Positions 6,642 through 13,772 of a stretch of 32,312 bases of DNA are shown piece by piece. This DNA is from Thermoguttaceae bacterium. GTDB lineage: Bacteria > Planctomycetota > Planctomycetia > Pirellulales > Thermoguttaceae. The notes under the pieces are model-generated. The model was not told where the DNA came from and did not search any database. It worked only from the letters and a program-made list of their open reading frames with translations. Numbering within the stretch: position 1 is the stretch's first letter; each line of letters begins with the position of its first letter. The position numbers and the translations under genes were made by a program. The stretch covers positions 1-32,312 of the forward strand of contig JAFSMW010000081.1 of assembly GCA_017447745.1 (NCBI GenBank), written 5' to 3'.

Positions 6642-8450
6642 TTATTTTTTCAGCATCTTTTCAGCGGTCTCCGCCCAATGCTGACCGACGTAGTCCAAGC
6701 CGTCGACGCTGAAGTGAATCTGATTTCCTCCGTTTCCTCGCTGTTCGCGAGTCAGGACGTCTGTATTGGGACCTTCAAAGACTAGCGGGTCGTCGGCAAT
6801 GAGCTGTTTTTGCGCTTCCAGCGCTTCGCCGCCGGGCGTCCAGACGCCGCCTTTCCGACAGTAGGAAACCAGCGCGACGCCCCACGGGACGTCCCAGCCC
6901 GCCTCTTTGCGGGACATGTAAATTACCGTCCGGAGTTTGTTATAGTACTCGTCCTTTTTCATGTCGCGGGAGTGGTCGGATTCTCCCTGATGCCACAGAA
7001 TCCCGGCGAAGTTCCCGTTCAAGGCGCGAATGGCGGGGAGAAGTCGGTTCTCCAGGAAGTCGGTTCCCGGCTGCCATTGAGAGACGCTCGATCCGCCGTA
7101 TCCGGTTGCGACGGTTCCGACTGGAACGCCTAGTTTTTCCGACAATGCGTCTGCAAACGGAACCCAGGTAGAGCCGTTTTCTCCCGTCGCGCCGCGCTGC
7201 GGGTCGCAGGACGGAATCCAGGACTTGAGTTTCAAATCGTACATGACGGCGTTTCCCGTCTTGGTGAACTTGTGCATCCCGTTGGCGACGTCGCCGTGGT
7301 TGGCGGAGTTCGACTGTCCGCACGTAATGAAGATTTCTCCCACGCCGATTTTATCCAGCGTCGCAGTTGCGACAACGGCGCCGGACGCGTCTTTGGCTGT
7401 TACTGTTATGCTGTGCCAGCCGGCTGGCAAGCCGATCGCGCCGAGATATTCGCCTTTAACGCAAATCGCCATCTTTGCTTTGGCGCCCGTGTCTGCGACG
7501 GCTTCGATGGACTCGATTGTAACGCCGTCAGCCGTTTGGAACGTCCCGGAAATCGGAACCATCGCCGAGCCGTCTTTGCCGCGCTGATAGAATTCGATTC
7601 CGGACTTCGTCTCGTTGGTCGTCAAGACCGCCTTGCAGGGTCGAATAAACGTATACAGATTCGCGACGGCGTACTTGCCTTTGTCGTAGTTGAACGTGTA
7701 GTCCGGCTCGCCTGACGGAGCGTTTCCAATTCCAAATGCCTTGGGATTGTTTTTGTTTAACTGTGTGAAGCTGTTGAAAGCGAAAACCGTTTGAAGAGCA
7801 TCCAGATTGTGAACCTGCATAGAGCCGTATCCCTCCGGGACATCCCAATGCGGGGCGTCGTTGATGTCGTACGAGAACGGGTTGCCTTCGGAAATCGCGC
7901 CCTTCGTATCTTCCGCGGGAATCTGGTGAGTCGACGGACCGCGCCCGGCAATCGTCCCCTTGGCTCCCTGACCGTAATTGCAGGGCCAGAATTCCAGATA
8001 GCCGCGCTTAAACTTTCCGGTCTGAACGCCCTTAACGTTGGACGTTACTTCCAGTTTCTTTACCACCTGCTGATAGAAAATGCCGGACGGGAAATCCGGA
8101 ACGCCGATCTTGGCGACGTTGGTTGTCATGTTGGCGGAATCGAACGTTACAAACACGTATTCCAGCGGAGCGTCCGCCGTCGGCGCGTATTCCAGACAGT
8201 ACCCAACGCGATCGAACAGAACGCCCTGCTCTTTCAACTTCTGGACGTTGTCCGCCAATTCGTACTTCGTCCCGGATTTATGGAGGTTGTCGTACATCTG
8301 ATTGGCGATGTTCATGCCCTGAACGAGCGCATACCCTTCAAGACAGGGCGAACCTTTCAAACTGGCGGGAACTGTAACAGCGTCCTGCGCCATAACGGAA
8401 ACGGCTGACAAAACAAGCGTCAGACACAGCGATAATACAATCTTTTTCAT
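6642..8450 (-). CDS. Secreted SGNH-fold carbohydrate acetylesterase (SASA domain)
   Basis: From the ATG at 8450 the protein has 602 residues and a clear signal peptide (MKKIVLSLCL... ending VMAQ at about 22). A longer frame from 8504 would put 18 residues before the signal, so I reject it. The C-terminal third is a sialate O-acetylesterase-type (PF03629) domain: nucleophile Ser380 in the GQSN block (378-381), HQGESD at 487-492, and the catalytic His579 in NQIHFS. A beta-sandwich-like piece (about 280-365) precedes it. The first 270 residues (with FWPCNYGQGA and GYGSMQVHN) are a module I cannot name, perhaps carbohydrate-binding. The enzyme likely removes acetyl groups from glycans outside the cytoplasm. 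The true sugar substrate, sialic acid or xylan, is not shown. Confidence 0.88.
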   Translation of the reverse strand: MKKIVLSLCLTLVLSAVSVMAQDAVTVPASLKGSPCLEGYALVQGMNIANQMYDNLHKSGTKYELADNVQKLKEQGVLFDRVGYCLEYAPTADAPLEYVFVTFDSANMTTNVAKIGVPDFPSGIFYQQVVKKLEVTSNVKGVQTGKFKRGYLEFWPCNYGQGAKGTIAGRGPSTHQIPAEDTKGAISEGNPFSYDINDAPHWDVPEGYGSMQVHNLDALQTVFAFNSFTQLNKNNPKAFGIGNAPSGEPDYTFNYDKGKYAVANLYTFIRPCKAVLTTNETKSGIEFYQRGKDGSAMVPISGTFQTADGVTIESIEAVADTGAKAKMAICVKGEYLGAIGLPAGWHSITVTAKDASGAVVATATLDKIGVGEIFITCGQSNSANHGDVANGMHKFTKTGNAVMYDLKLKSWIPSCDPQRGATGENGSTWVPFADALSEKLGVPVGTVATGYGGSSVSQWQPGTDFLENRLLPAIRALNGNFAGILWHQGESDHSRDMKKDEYYNKLRTVIYMSRKEAGWDVPWGVALVSYCRKGGVWTPGGEALEAQKQLIADDPLVFEGPNTDVLTREQRGNGGNQIHFSVDGLDYVGQHWAETAEKMLKK

Positions 8451-8574
8451 GATAAATTCTAATAGTATAAATAATGAACAACCCGGCAGGCGCGAACAAT
8501 CCATGCCGATATAGAGTTATTGTACAAGAATGAGAAATGAAATGCAAGACGGGAAAGGGGAAAATTCAAAATTA

Positions 8575-8791
8575 GGCGCGAGACGCCCGGGCAAATCTCA
8601 CGCGGAGACGCGGAGATGCGGAGGATGTTCGCGAAGTTTTAAAATATTCTTTGCGCTCTATGTGTTTTTTGTGTTCTTTGTGATTAAAAATACTTTAGCA
8701 AGGCAGGAGAACCGACCTCGTCGGCGCGAGACGCCCGGGCAAATCTCACGCGGAGACGCGGAGGTGCGGAGGATGTTCGCGAAGTTTTAAA
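8575..8791 (+). repeat. 69-bp direct repeat pair (8575-8643 and 8723-8791)
   Basis: The two copies begin GGCGCGAGACGCCCGGGC and end GCGAAGTTTTAAA. They differ at one position that I can see (GAGATGCGG against GAGGTGCGG) and lie 148 bases apart. Each holds an 8-bp-period run (CGCGGAGA, CGCGGAGA, TGCGGAGG). The spacer has a 9-bp-period TGTGTTTTT/TGTGTTCTT stretch. Together they fill most of the gene-free stretch 8451-8854. Confidence 0.85.
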
Positions 8792-8854
8792 GATTTCTTG
8801 GCGGACTTTGCGTGAGAGTATGGGTTCAAAAAAATAAAAATTGTCGAGCGTCCC

Positions 8855-9448
8855 CTAATCCTGTTTGTTCAAATTCTGAATTTGACATATTCCCTGCGTC
8901 ATCGTTCCCATCGGGCAGAAGGCGCACCAGCTTCTCGGTTTGAAGAAATACATCATAACCAGACCGATTATAGCCGACGTCAGCATCAAGCTGTAGAACC
9001 CGTAGGCGAATTGAGCGACCCAGACGTACGATTCCGGGAGCAAATCCGGCGCGTACGCCCATTTCCACGGAACTTGAAACGTCCAAAGCAACGTTACCGC
9101 CTGATTGAGCGAATGGACGCCGGACGCGACAAAGTACGTTTGGACTATAATGCTGGTGAACATCGCCAAAAAGAAGACGAGGAACACGTATCGGAACCAG
9201 CGAGACGACAGGAATTTTGGCGTGGACTTGTTACGGCTCAGACGCATCGTCGCGCCGAGCAGATTGAACAGCTGACTGCGTCCGCACATGTTAATGCAGA
9301 ACCACTTGTTCCTGAAGAAGATTGCAAAAATCAACGGGAGCAGGAAGTCGAACATGCCCAGCCACGCAAAAAGGATGTTGAAGAATCCCAGCGTAAAGTA
9401 GACAATCGCCCATATCCAGAGATAATCATACCAATGCTTTTGTTTCAT
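8855..9448 (-). CDS. Fe-S cluster-binding membrane protein (Fer4_5/NapH-like)
   Basis: The ATG at 9448 overlaps the stop of the ferredoxin gene as ATGA and has AAGGAG about 6 bases before it, so translation is coupled. A longer frame from 9523 lies over the ferredoxin gene and is rejected. The 197-residue product has about four or five membrane helices and two cysteine clusters typical of NapH/CcoG-like quinol-linked electron carriers: CINMC at 51-55 before a loop, and CAFCP at 175-179 plus Cys188. Such proteins carry electrons between the membrane quinone pool and soluble or periplasmic redox partners. With the ferredoxin it forms a two-gene electron-transfer unit whose final acceptor is not encoded nearby. 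Confidence 0.8.
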   Translation of the reverse strand: MKQKHWYDYLWIWAIVYFTLGFFNILFAWLGMFDFLLPLIFAIFFRNKWFCINMCGRSQLFNLLGATMRLSRNKSTPKFLSSRWFRYVFLVFFLAMFTSIIVQTYFVASGVHSLNQAVTLLWTFQVPWKWAYAPDLLPESYVWVAQFAYGFYSLMLTSAIIGLVMMYFFKPRSWCAFCPMGTMTQGICQIQNLNKQD

Positions 9449-9648
9449 GACTCTCCTTCCAGCGCTTTTACCGTCGCGGCGCCTGACGGGCACGCTTTGG
9501 CGCACAGCCCGCACCCGACGCACTTCTCAGCGTCGACCACGGCGCGGCATCCGCGAACGACCTTAATTGCTTCTCTTGGGCAAACGTTCTCGCACGCGCC
9601 GCAGGCAACACAATGCGAAACGTCAACTTCCGCTCTTCTTTTAGCCAT
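9445..9648 (-). CDS. Small 2[4Fe-4S] bacterial-type ferredoxin
   Basis: The 67-residue protein has two complete clusters of cysteines: C13-x2-C16-x2-C19-x3-C23-P and C43-x2-C46-x2-C49-x3-C53-P. The cluster spacing is that of clostridial-type ferredoxins. An extra Cys34 sits between them. The length is normal. No signal peptide is present, so it should act in the cytoplasm at the membrane face. It shares four bases with the membrane Fe-S gene downstream, which points to a direct electron-transfer partner. The start ATG has no strong Shine-Dalgarno, but the first cluster comes soon after it, so little else is possible. Confidence 0.92.
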   Translation of the reverse strand: MAKRRAEVDVSHCVACGACENVCPREAIKVVRGCRAVVDAEKCVGCGLCAKACPSGAATVKALEGES

Positions 9649-9774
9649 ATTCTGTATTTCAGACTAACTATAAACCTATCTAATACGCGATTTAATTTAT
9701 TCCAACGACTGTTATTATAATAAAAGAGGAATTCGATGTCAAGAGAATATTGAGGTTACGTTTCCTTGACAAAC

Positions 9775-10431
9775 TCACGAATTTGAACCGACGAACGCCG
9801 CGATCTCCTTCTGTAACAAACGGTAAACATTTGCGACCAGATAACCGTCAGCAATGGCATGATTGAGGCGAACGGTTACCGGCATTTGAAGTCTGCCGTT
9901 TTCTTCGCGGTATCGTCCCCAGTTAATAATCGGCAGAAAGTACAAATAGCCGTCCGGCAGCTCAACATTAAGGGAATCGTAGGACAGCCACGAAATATAC
10001 GACGCGTCAAACCAGTTCGGGTGATTCGCCATGTCCAAGCCGTATTCCCGGGTCTGCTTTGCCTTTTCCACGTCCGCCATGGCGTTGGCGTAGAACGTTT
10101 CGTAATCCGCGCAGTATTCAGAATAGACGAGCGTAAACGTTTCGGTATCGTCATGGAAAACGTACTGCGTCGGATGGACGACGTCATAACAGATCAACTC
10201 TTGCGTTTTCCAGTTATACGCCATCTTGTAATCGTCGCGGGAGTTGAGAACCTTTGAGAGCAGATACAAGAAATTGAGATAGAACTTTGTATTCGTCTTT
10301 TTGGAATACGAGACCACGTCTGTTACATCCAGCCGCGCCGTCATCGACGTCGAGCATTTGCAGTCTTCGCTAAAATGACGAAAAACGCCTTTCCGATAAT
10401 ACGTGTCTTTATCAATAACCTTGTAATTCAT
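9775..10431 (-). CDS. Chloramphenicol acetyltransferase-like (CatA fold) acyltransferase
   Basis: I set the start at 10431 (MNYKVIDKDTYYRKGVFRHF), giving 218 residues, the usual CAT length. The longer frame to 10497 only adds translated heptamer repeat (LATRNSQLATK). The CAT signature HxxxDG is present as H191-AIADG, with Asp195, and the protein has the expected N-terminal YYRKxxFxHF, central FYLNFLYLLSKVLN and FLPIINWGRY segments. The family transfers acetyl from acetyl-CoA to a hydroxyl group; classic members inactivate chloramphenicol. Many chromosomal homologues in environmental and gut bacteria are of untested specificity, so resistance is not shown. A trimeric cytosolic enzyme is expected. 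No operon partner is clear. Confidence 0.88.
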   Translation of the reverse strand: MNYKVIDKDTYYRKGVFRHFSEDCKCSTSMTARLDVTDVVSYSKKTNTKFYLNFLYLLSKVLNSRDDYKMAYNWKTQELICYDVVHPTQYVFHDDTETFTLVYSEYCADYETFYANAMADVEKAKQTREYGLDMANHPNWFDASYISWLSYDSLNVELPDGYLYFLPIINWGRYREENGRLQMPVTVRLNHAIADGYLVANVYRLLQKEIAAFVGSNS

Positions 10432-10434
10432 TTT

Positions 10435-10462
10435 AGTTGCGAGTTGCGAGTTACGAGTTGCG
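10435..10462 (-). repeat. Heptamer array (AGTTGCG x4) at the CAT-like gene start
   Basis: Four tandem units on the + strand (AGTTGCG, AGTTGCG, AGTTACG, AGTTGCG) begin three bases upstream of the CAT-like start codon. They leave no room for a normal ribosome-binding site. Confidence 0.85.
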
Positions 10463-10495
10463 AGAAAATTTAAGGCACCGTCTTGTCGGAAGTAC

Positions 10496-10530
10496 AAAAA
10501 TGAGTATGACTCAACGTCATACTCATTTTT
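10496..10530 (-). terminator. Rho-independent terminator downstream of serA
   Basis: A perfect 15-bp stem, AAAAATGAGTATGAC (10496-10510) and GTCATACTCATTTTT (10516-10530), has a five-base loop. It has A/T runs at both edges, so it can work in both directions. It lies about 75 bases past the serA stop. Confidence 0.75.
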
Positions 10531-10567
10531 AATATTTTCTTACGCTAACCCTCCGATCAGCGCTTGC

Positions 10568-10602
10568 GTAATTGCTAATTGCTCATTTCAAATTGCTAAT
10601 TG
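10568..10602 (+). repeat. Heptamer array (CTAATTG type x5) after serA
   Basis: Units GTAATTG, CTAATTG, CTCATTT, CAAATTG, CTAATTG end three bases from the serA stop codon. The array is preceded by GCGCTTGC, the same header as the array at 21193-21227, and the third unit is CTCATT in both, so these two share ancestry. Confidence 0.85.
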
Positions 10603-10605
10603 ACC

Positions 10606-12222
10606 TCAGCTCAGCCAGACGGGCAGTTCATGAACTTTGGGCAGTACAACCGGCTTGGCGTACTTGACGCCTTCCATGTTGCGGATTTCTTCGAGCAGTT
10701 CCTGAGTCGGGACGGAGTCCAGAGACAGGGCGCCGATTTGGGTGCCGGTGGATCGGCTGGCGCCGACGCACATCTGAGCGATGTTGGCGTTGTGCTTTCC
10801 GCAGATTGTTCCGAGTTTGCCCAACATACCGGGGACGTTGTCATAATCGAAGACGATCAGGTTGCCGTCGAGGTAGCTTTCCATGCGGCTGTCGTCGATT
10901 TGAATCAAACGCGGCATGTCGTTGCCGAACAGAGTTCCCTGAATCGTATAAACAGCGGTTTCCGTTTTGAGTTGAGCGGTGATTGTCGAATTGAAGTTGA
11001 CGACTTCGGTCGAGCGTTCTTCGATCAGTTCGATTCCGCGTTCGCGAAGCAAAATGTCGGCGTTGACGATGTTGGCTCCAACGTCAGACGCTTTTTCCAT
11101 GTATCCGGCGGCGAACGCGCTTGTCAGCAGAGCGGTGTTCTTTTTGGCGACTTCGCCTTTGTACGTCAGCTTGAGGCAAACCGGGGCGGAAGTGCCCATC
11201 TGTCCGAGGAACAAGCCCATTCTCCACGCAACGTTGAGGTATCCGCGAAGATCTTCGAGCGTTTTCGGATCCAGCGGGCTGGTATTGACGGCGGAACGAA
11301 TTGCGCCCGTCTTGAAGAAATCGACCATCAGCTGAGCCGCTTCGACAGCAACGCTGAGCTGAGCTTCTTCGGTCGACGCGCCAAGGTGAGGCGTGCAGAC
11401 GACGTTTTTCATACCGAAGAGCGGATTCTGCTTGCAGGGTTCAGACGGGTAAACGTCCAGAGCGACGCCGCCTAGCTGACCGCTTTCCAGACCGCGAACC
11501 AGAGCGGCTTCGTCGTAAATGCCGCCGCGAGCGCAGTTGATCAGGCGCGCTCCCTTGGGCAGCATGGCGATTTCAGCGTCGGAAATCATGCCGCGGGTGG
11601 CGTCGGTGAGCGGGGTGTGAACGGTAAGCAGATCGCAGTACGGAAGCATGTCTTTGTAGTTCGCGTAGAGCGTAATTCCGAGTTCCTTGGCTTTCGCTTC
11701 GGTCATGAAGGGGTCGAATCCGATAACCTTCATTTCCATTGCCAGAGCGCGTTTGGCAATCGCCTGACCAATGCGTCCCAAACCGATAATGCCGAGCGTC
11801 TTGCCAGCCAGCTGAGTTCCGGTAAAGAGCTTTTTGTCCCAGCGGCCTTCGATCAGGCTTTGATAAGCCGGGGCGGTATGACGAACCAGAGCGAACATGA
11901 GCGCCAGGGTCTGTTCCGCTGTCGAGAGCGTGTTTCCGCTGGGCGTGTTCATGACGATGATTCCCAGACGGGTTGCCATCGCCTTGTCGATGTTGTCCGT
12001 TCCAACGCCCGCGCGAGCGATAGCGCGAAGACGCGTGTTGCCTTCCAGAACGTCAGCCGTAATTTTCACTCCGGAACGACAGATGGCGCCGTCGAATTCG
12101 GTGAGCGTCTTTTTAAGCTCTTCGCCCGCCAAACCCGTGCGAACCTCGTATTCGATTCCAGCGTTTTTCAACAAATCCAAGCCGTCCTGGGACAATGTGT
12201 CCAAAATTACGATTTTTGCCAT
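10606..12222 (-). CDS. serA: D-3-phosphoglycerate dehydrogenase
   Basis: The enzyme oxidises 3-phosphoglycerate with NAD+, the first step of serine synthesis in the cytosol. The 538-residue length fits the long type with an extra allosteric substrate-binding domain and a C-terminal ACT domain. Visible are GLGRIG (147-152) for NAD binding, Arg232 (CARGG), Glu261 and His279 (TPHLGAS) as the catalytic set, an intervening domain from about 315 to 450, and an ACT domain from about 455 (LIVFDYDNVPGMLGKLGTI), the usual site of serine feedback. A strong AAGGAG lies 8 bases before the ATG. The gene has a terminator downstream and no operon partner. Confidence 0.97.
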   Translation of the reverse strand: MAKIVILDTLSQDGLDLLKNAGIEYEVRTGLAGEELKKTLTEFDGAICRSGVKITADVLEGNTRLRAIARAGVGTDNIDKAMATRLGIIVMNTPSGNTLSTAEQTLALMFALVRHTAPAYQSLIEGRWDKKLFTGTQLAGKTLGIIGLGRIGQAIAKRALAMEMKVIGFDPFMTEAKAKELGITLYANYKDMLPYCDLLTVHTPLTDATRGMISDAEIAMLPKGARLINCARGGIYDEAALVRGLESGQLGGVALDVYPSEPCKQNPLFGMKNVVCTPHLGASTEEAQLSVAVEAAQLMVDFFKTGAIRSAVNTSPLDPKTLEDLRGYLNVAWRMGLFLGQMGTSAPVCLKLTYKGEVAKKNTALLTSAFAAGYMEKASDVGANIVNADILLRERGIELIEERSTEVVNFNSTITAQLKTETAVYTIQGTLFGNDMPRLIQIDDSRMESYLDGNLIVFDYDNVPGMLGKLGTICGKHNANIAQMCVGASRSTGTQIGALSLDSVPTQELLEEIRNMEGVKYAKPVVLPKVHELPVWLS

Positions 12223-12310
12223 CTGTTTAACTCCTTAAAGGTTAAAGGCATCGGTTTTCACGGTCAACAACCTTCGTCCGCCGCGCGGGGAAGTACCGCT
12301 AAATTTGTAT

Positions 12311-12336
12311 CGATAGAAATTTATCTATATCTATCG
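12311..12336. promoter_or_regulatory. Inverted repeat in the serA upstream region
   Basis: CGATAGA (12311-12317) and TCTATCG (12330-12336) form 7-bp arms over 12 bases in an A/T-rich stretch about 90 bases upstream of serA. It could be an operator. A TTGACG on the minus strand (12340-12335) overlaps it, but no good -10 follows at standard spacing. Confidence 0.35.
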
Positions 12337-12410
12337 TCAAATATTTATTAAATTATTATAGCGATTTTAAAAATTATATGGAGGGGGGGCTGGGGGGAAA
12401 TTTTGGGGTG

Positions 12411-12819
12411 GGGTGTGTTCAAAATTGGGTTGCATGAAAAAAGAAAAAAGTCTTAATACCTTTTTGTAGCGTCCAGATTTTCTGTTCTTATACCCACGTC
12501 TTTAGACGTGGGAGAAAAAAACATTCAAAATAATCGTAGCCCCCAGATTTATCTGGGGGACTAGGTGAAAACTCTCCTAAACGCTTCACCCCCTTCCCCC
12601 CTCCCGCGCCCCAAAGGGGCGCGGGAGGGGTAAGGGATTTTTGCGTTAATTTATGATTCTCCCTTATCCTTTTCCCACGCCTAAAGGCGTGGGCTACGAT
12701 ATTTTATTTATTTTTAATTGTTCTCACAGCTGAAGCTGTGAGGAACAAACGCCTGAAGGCGTTGACTATGCTCAATTGCTAATCTTATCTATTTTCGCAA
12801 CCCCAAGTTTATCGCACCC
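12411..12819 (+). repeat. Dispersed palindrome-cassette element, copy B (409 bp)
   Basis: Imperfect 24-base terminal inverted repeats lie at 12411-12434 and 12796-12819 (GGGTG...GGGTTGC, about 17 of 24 matching). Inside, in order: CCCACGTCT/AGACGTGGG at 12493-12512, CCCCCAGAT/ATCTGGGGG at 12540-12559, a perfect 15-bp stem with AAA loop at 12598-12630, CCCACGCCT/AGGCGTGGG at 12674-12693, CTCACAGCT/AGCTGTGAG at 12723-12742, and AACGCCT/AGGCGTT at 12748-12763. Most small palindromes have 9-bp arms and a 2-base loop. It encodes no protein of its own. Its right end runs into the following minus-strand gene. Confidence 0.85.
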
Positions 12820-13587
12820 TTTCCCCTGTTCCTCGTTTGTTTTGTCTTTAGGTTCGTCAAATCTAACGTTTAATTTAAGGGCGTTCAATCGGGGATTGTT
12901 TAATATTTCCATATACTGCTGACGAGTTATTATCGCTCCGTCAATGTTCAATGAAGTGCAATTCTTCAGCAAAGAAAAATCGTACTCTGGCAGTCTTGAA
13001 TCCCATCCGCAAGAGTTCGTCTGTAGGGTGAGATACCGCGGCGAGGCGTCCACAATTGAGTTCCAATCAGAAACAGATGGGAGCGGCGTAATTTTAATCT
13101 CGTCCAATGTCTTAAAGCGAGACAGAAAATGCAGATTTTGATATTCCTCGACAGGGACGGTTTTAAACAATTCCGGTTTTTGTCTGGAAAGCTGTTCTAT
13201 TTTATTGAGATTGACGTCAATGCCAACTACTCTGTTTTGAATGGTTGTTAAGATAAATTGTTCGTCGAAATCCGTGTTGTGATTCCGATAAATAGTATGG
13301 GTAAATGGAATCCCGTAACATGAATAATAGGCATTGCCAAAGACGTGAACGAGGTGCAAATCTTTGAACAGTCCTCCCTCAACTCGACAAGTATACTTGC
13401 CGCAGGATGCAAGTATCACCTTAATTATTTCCATTTGAACTTCTGTATTCGGTCGGCTCTGAGCGTGGTTGATTTTGGGTAACGGATAATAATTAAAATA
13501 GCAAAACCAGCCGCAAAAGACCACGAAAAGAAGCATTAACAGCTTCGTTCTCATTTTGAGGTTTCTAATAAAGGCAAATGGTTTCAT
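12772..13587 (-). CDS. Membrane-anchored hypothetical protein, possibly leucine-rich
   Basis: This 271-residue protein has one N-terminal membrane segment (about residues 14-32, LLMLLFVVFCGWFCYF) and a polar remainder outside the cytoplasm. A second ATG at codon 12 (MRTKLL) is an equally good start. The C-terminal half has LRR-like spacing of short hydrophobic runs (LDEIKITPLP, LTLQTNSCGW, LKNCTSLNIDGAII, LNALKLNVRF). I do not recognise a family. The last 16 or so codons and the stop come from the right terminal repeat of copy B, so the native C-terminus has probably been replaced or cut short by that insertion. Confidence 0.6.
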   Translation of the reverse strand: MKPFAFIRNLKMRTKLLMLLFVVFCGWFCYFNYYPLPKINHAQSRPNTEVQMEIIKVILASCGKYTCRVEGGLFKDLHLVHVFGNAYYSCYGIPFTHTIYRNHNTDFDEQFILTTIQNRVVGIDVNLNKIEQLSRQKPELFKTVPVEEYQNLHFLSRFKTLDEIKITPLPSVSDWNSIVDASPRYLTLQTNSCGWDSRLPEYDFSLLKNCTSLNIDGAIITRQQYMEILNNPRLNALKLNVRFDEPKDKTNEEQGKGCDKLGVAKIDKISN

Positions 13588-13715
13588 GAACTGTACTCAT
13601 ATAAATTCCTTTGCGGACTTCGCGAACTAGAGTGTGAGGCTTATGAGGCGAGCTTCGCTCGCGATCCGAGGGTGTTTCCGGTTACGGCGAAGGATAACAG
13701 CGGGACATTGGACAA

Positions 13716-13732
13716 GGCGGCGTCAAGCCGCC
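13716..13732 (-). terminator. GC-rich hairpin downstream of the GATase1/NlpC-like gene
   Basis: GGCGGC (13716-13721) pairs with GCCGCC (13727-13732) over five bases. It lies about 40 bases past the stop of the upstream gene on the minus strand. A second hairpin, GCGAGC-TTC-GCTCGC, is at 13648-13662. Neither has a T-tract, so the terminator call is weak. Confidence 0.3.
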
Positions 13733-13772
13733 GCACTCCCCGAAATGTCACATACGTTTGCGGCTTAAATCC

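Noticed and set aside
9775..10431. Proven chloramphenicol resistance gene
   Set aside because: The HxxxDG motif fits the family, but many chromosomal homologues have no shown activity on the drug and no mobile resistance context is present.
10432..10497. N-terminal extension MYFRQDGALNFLATRNSQLATK of the CAT-like protein
   Set aside because: It is translated heptamer repeat. Family similarity starts at MNYKVIDKDTYYRKG (10431).
12421..12500. tRNA or rRNA fragments within the gene-free stretches
   Set aside because: No cloverleaf, CCA end or rRNA-like conserved blocks were found; the structures there are the repeat palindromes.
12411..12819. CRISPR array
   Set aside because: The palindromes differ in sequence, their spacing is uneven, they recur as a fixed set elsewhere, and no cas gene is visible.
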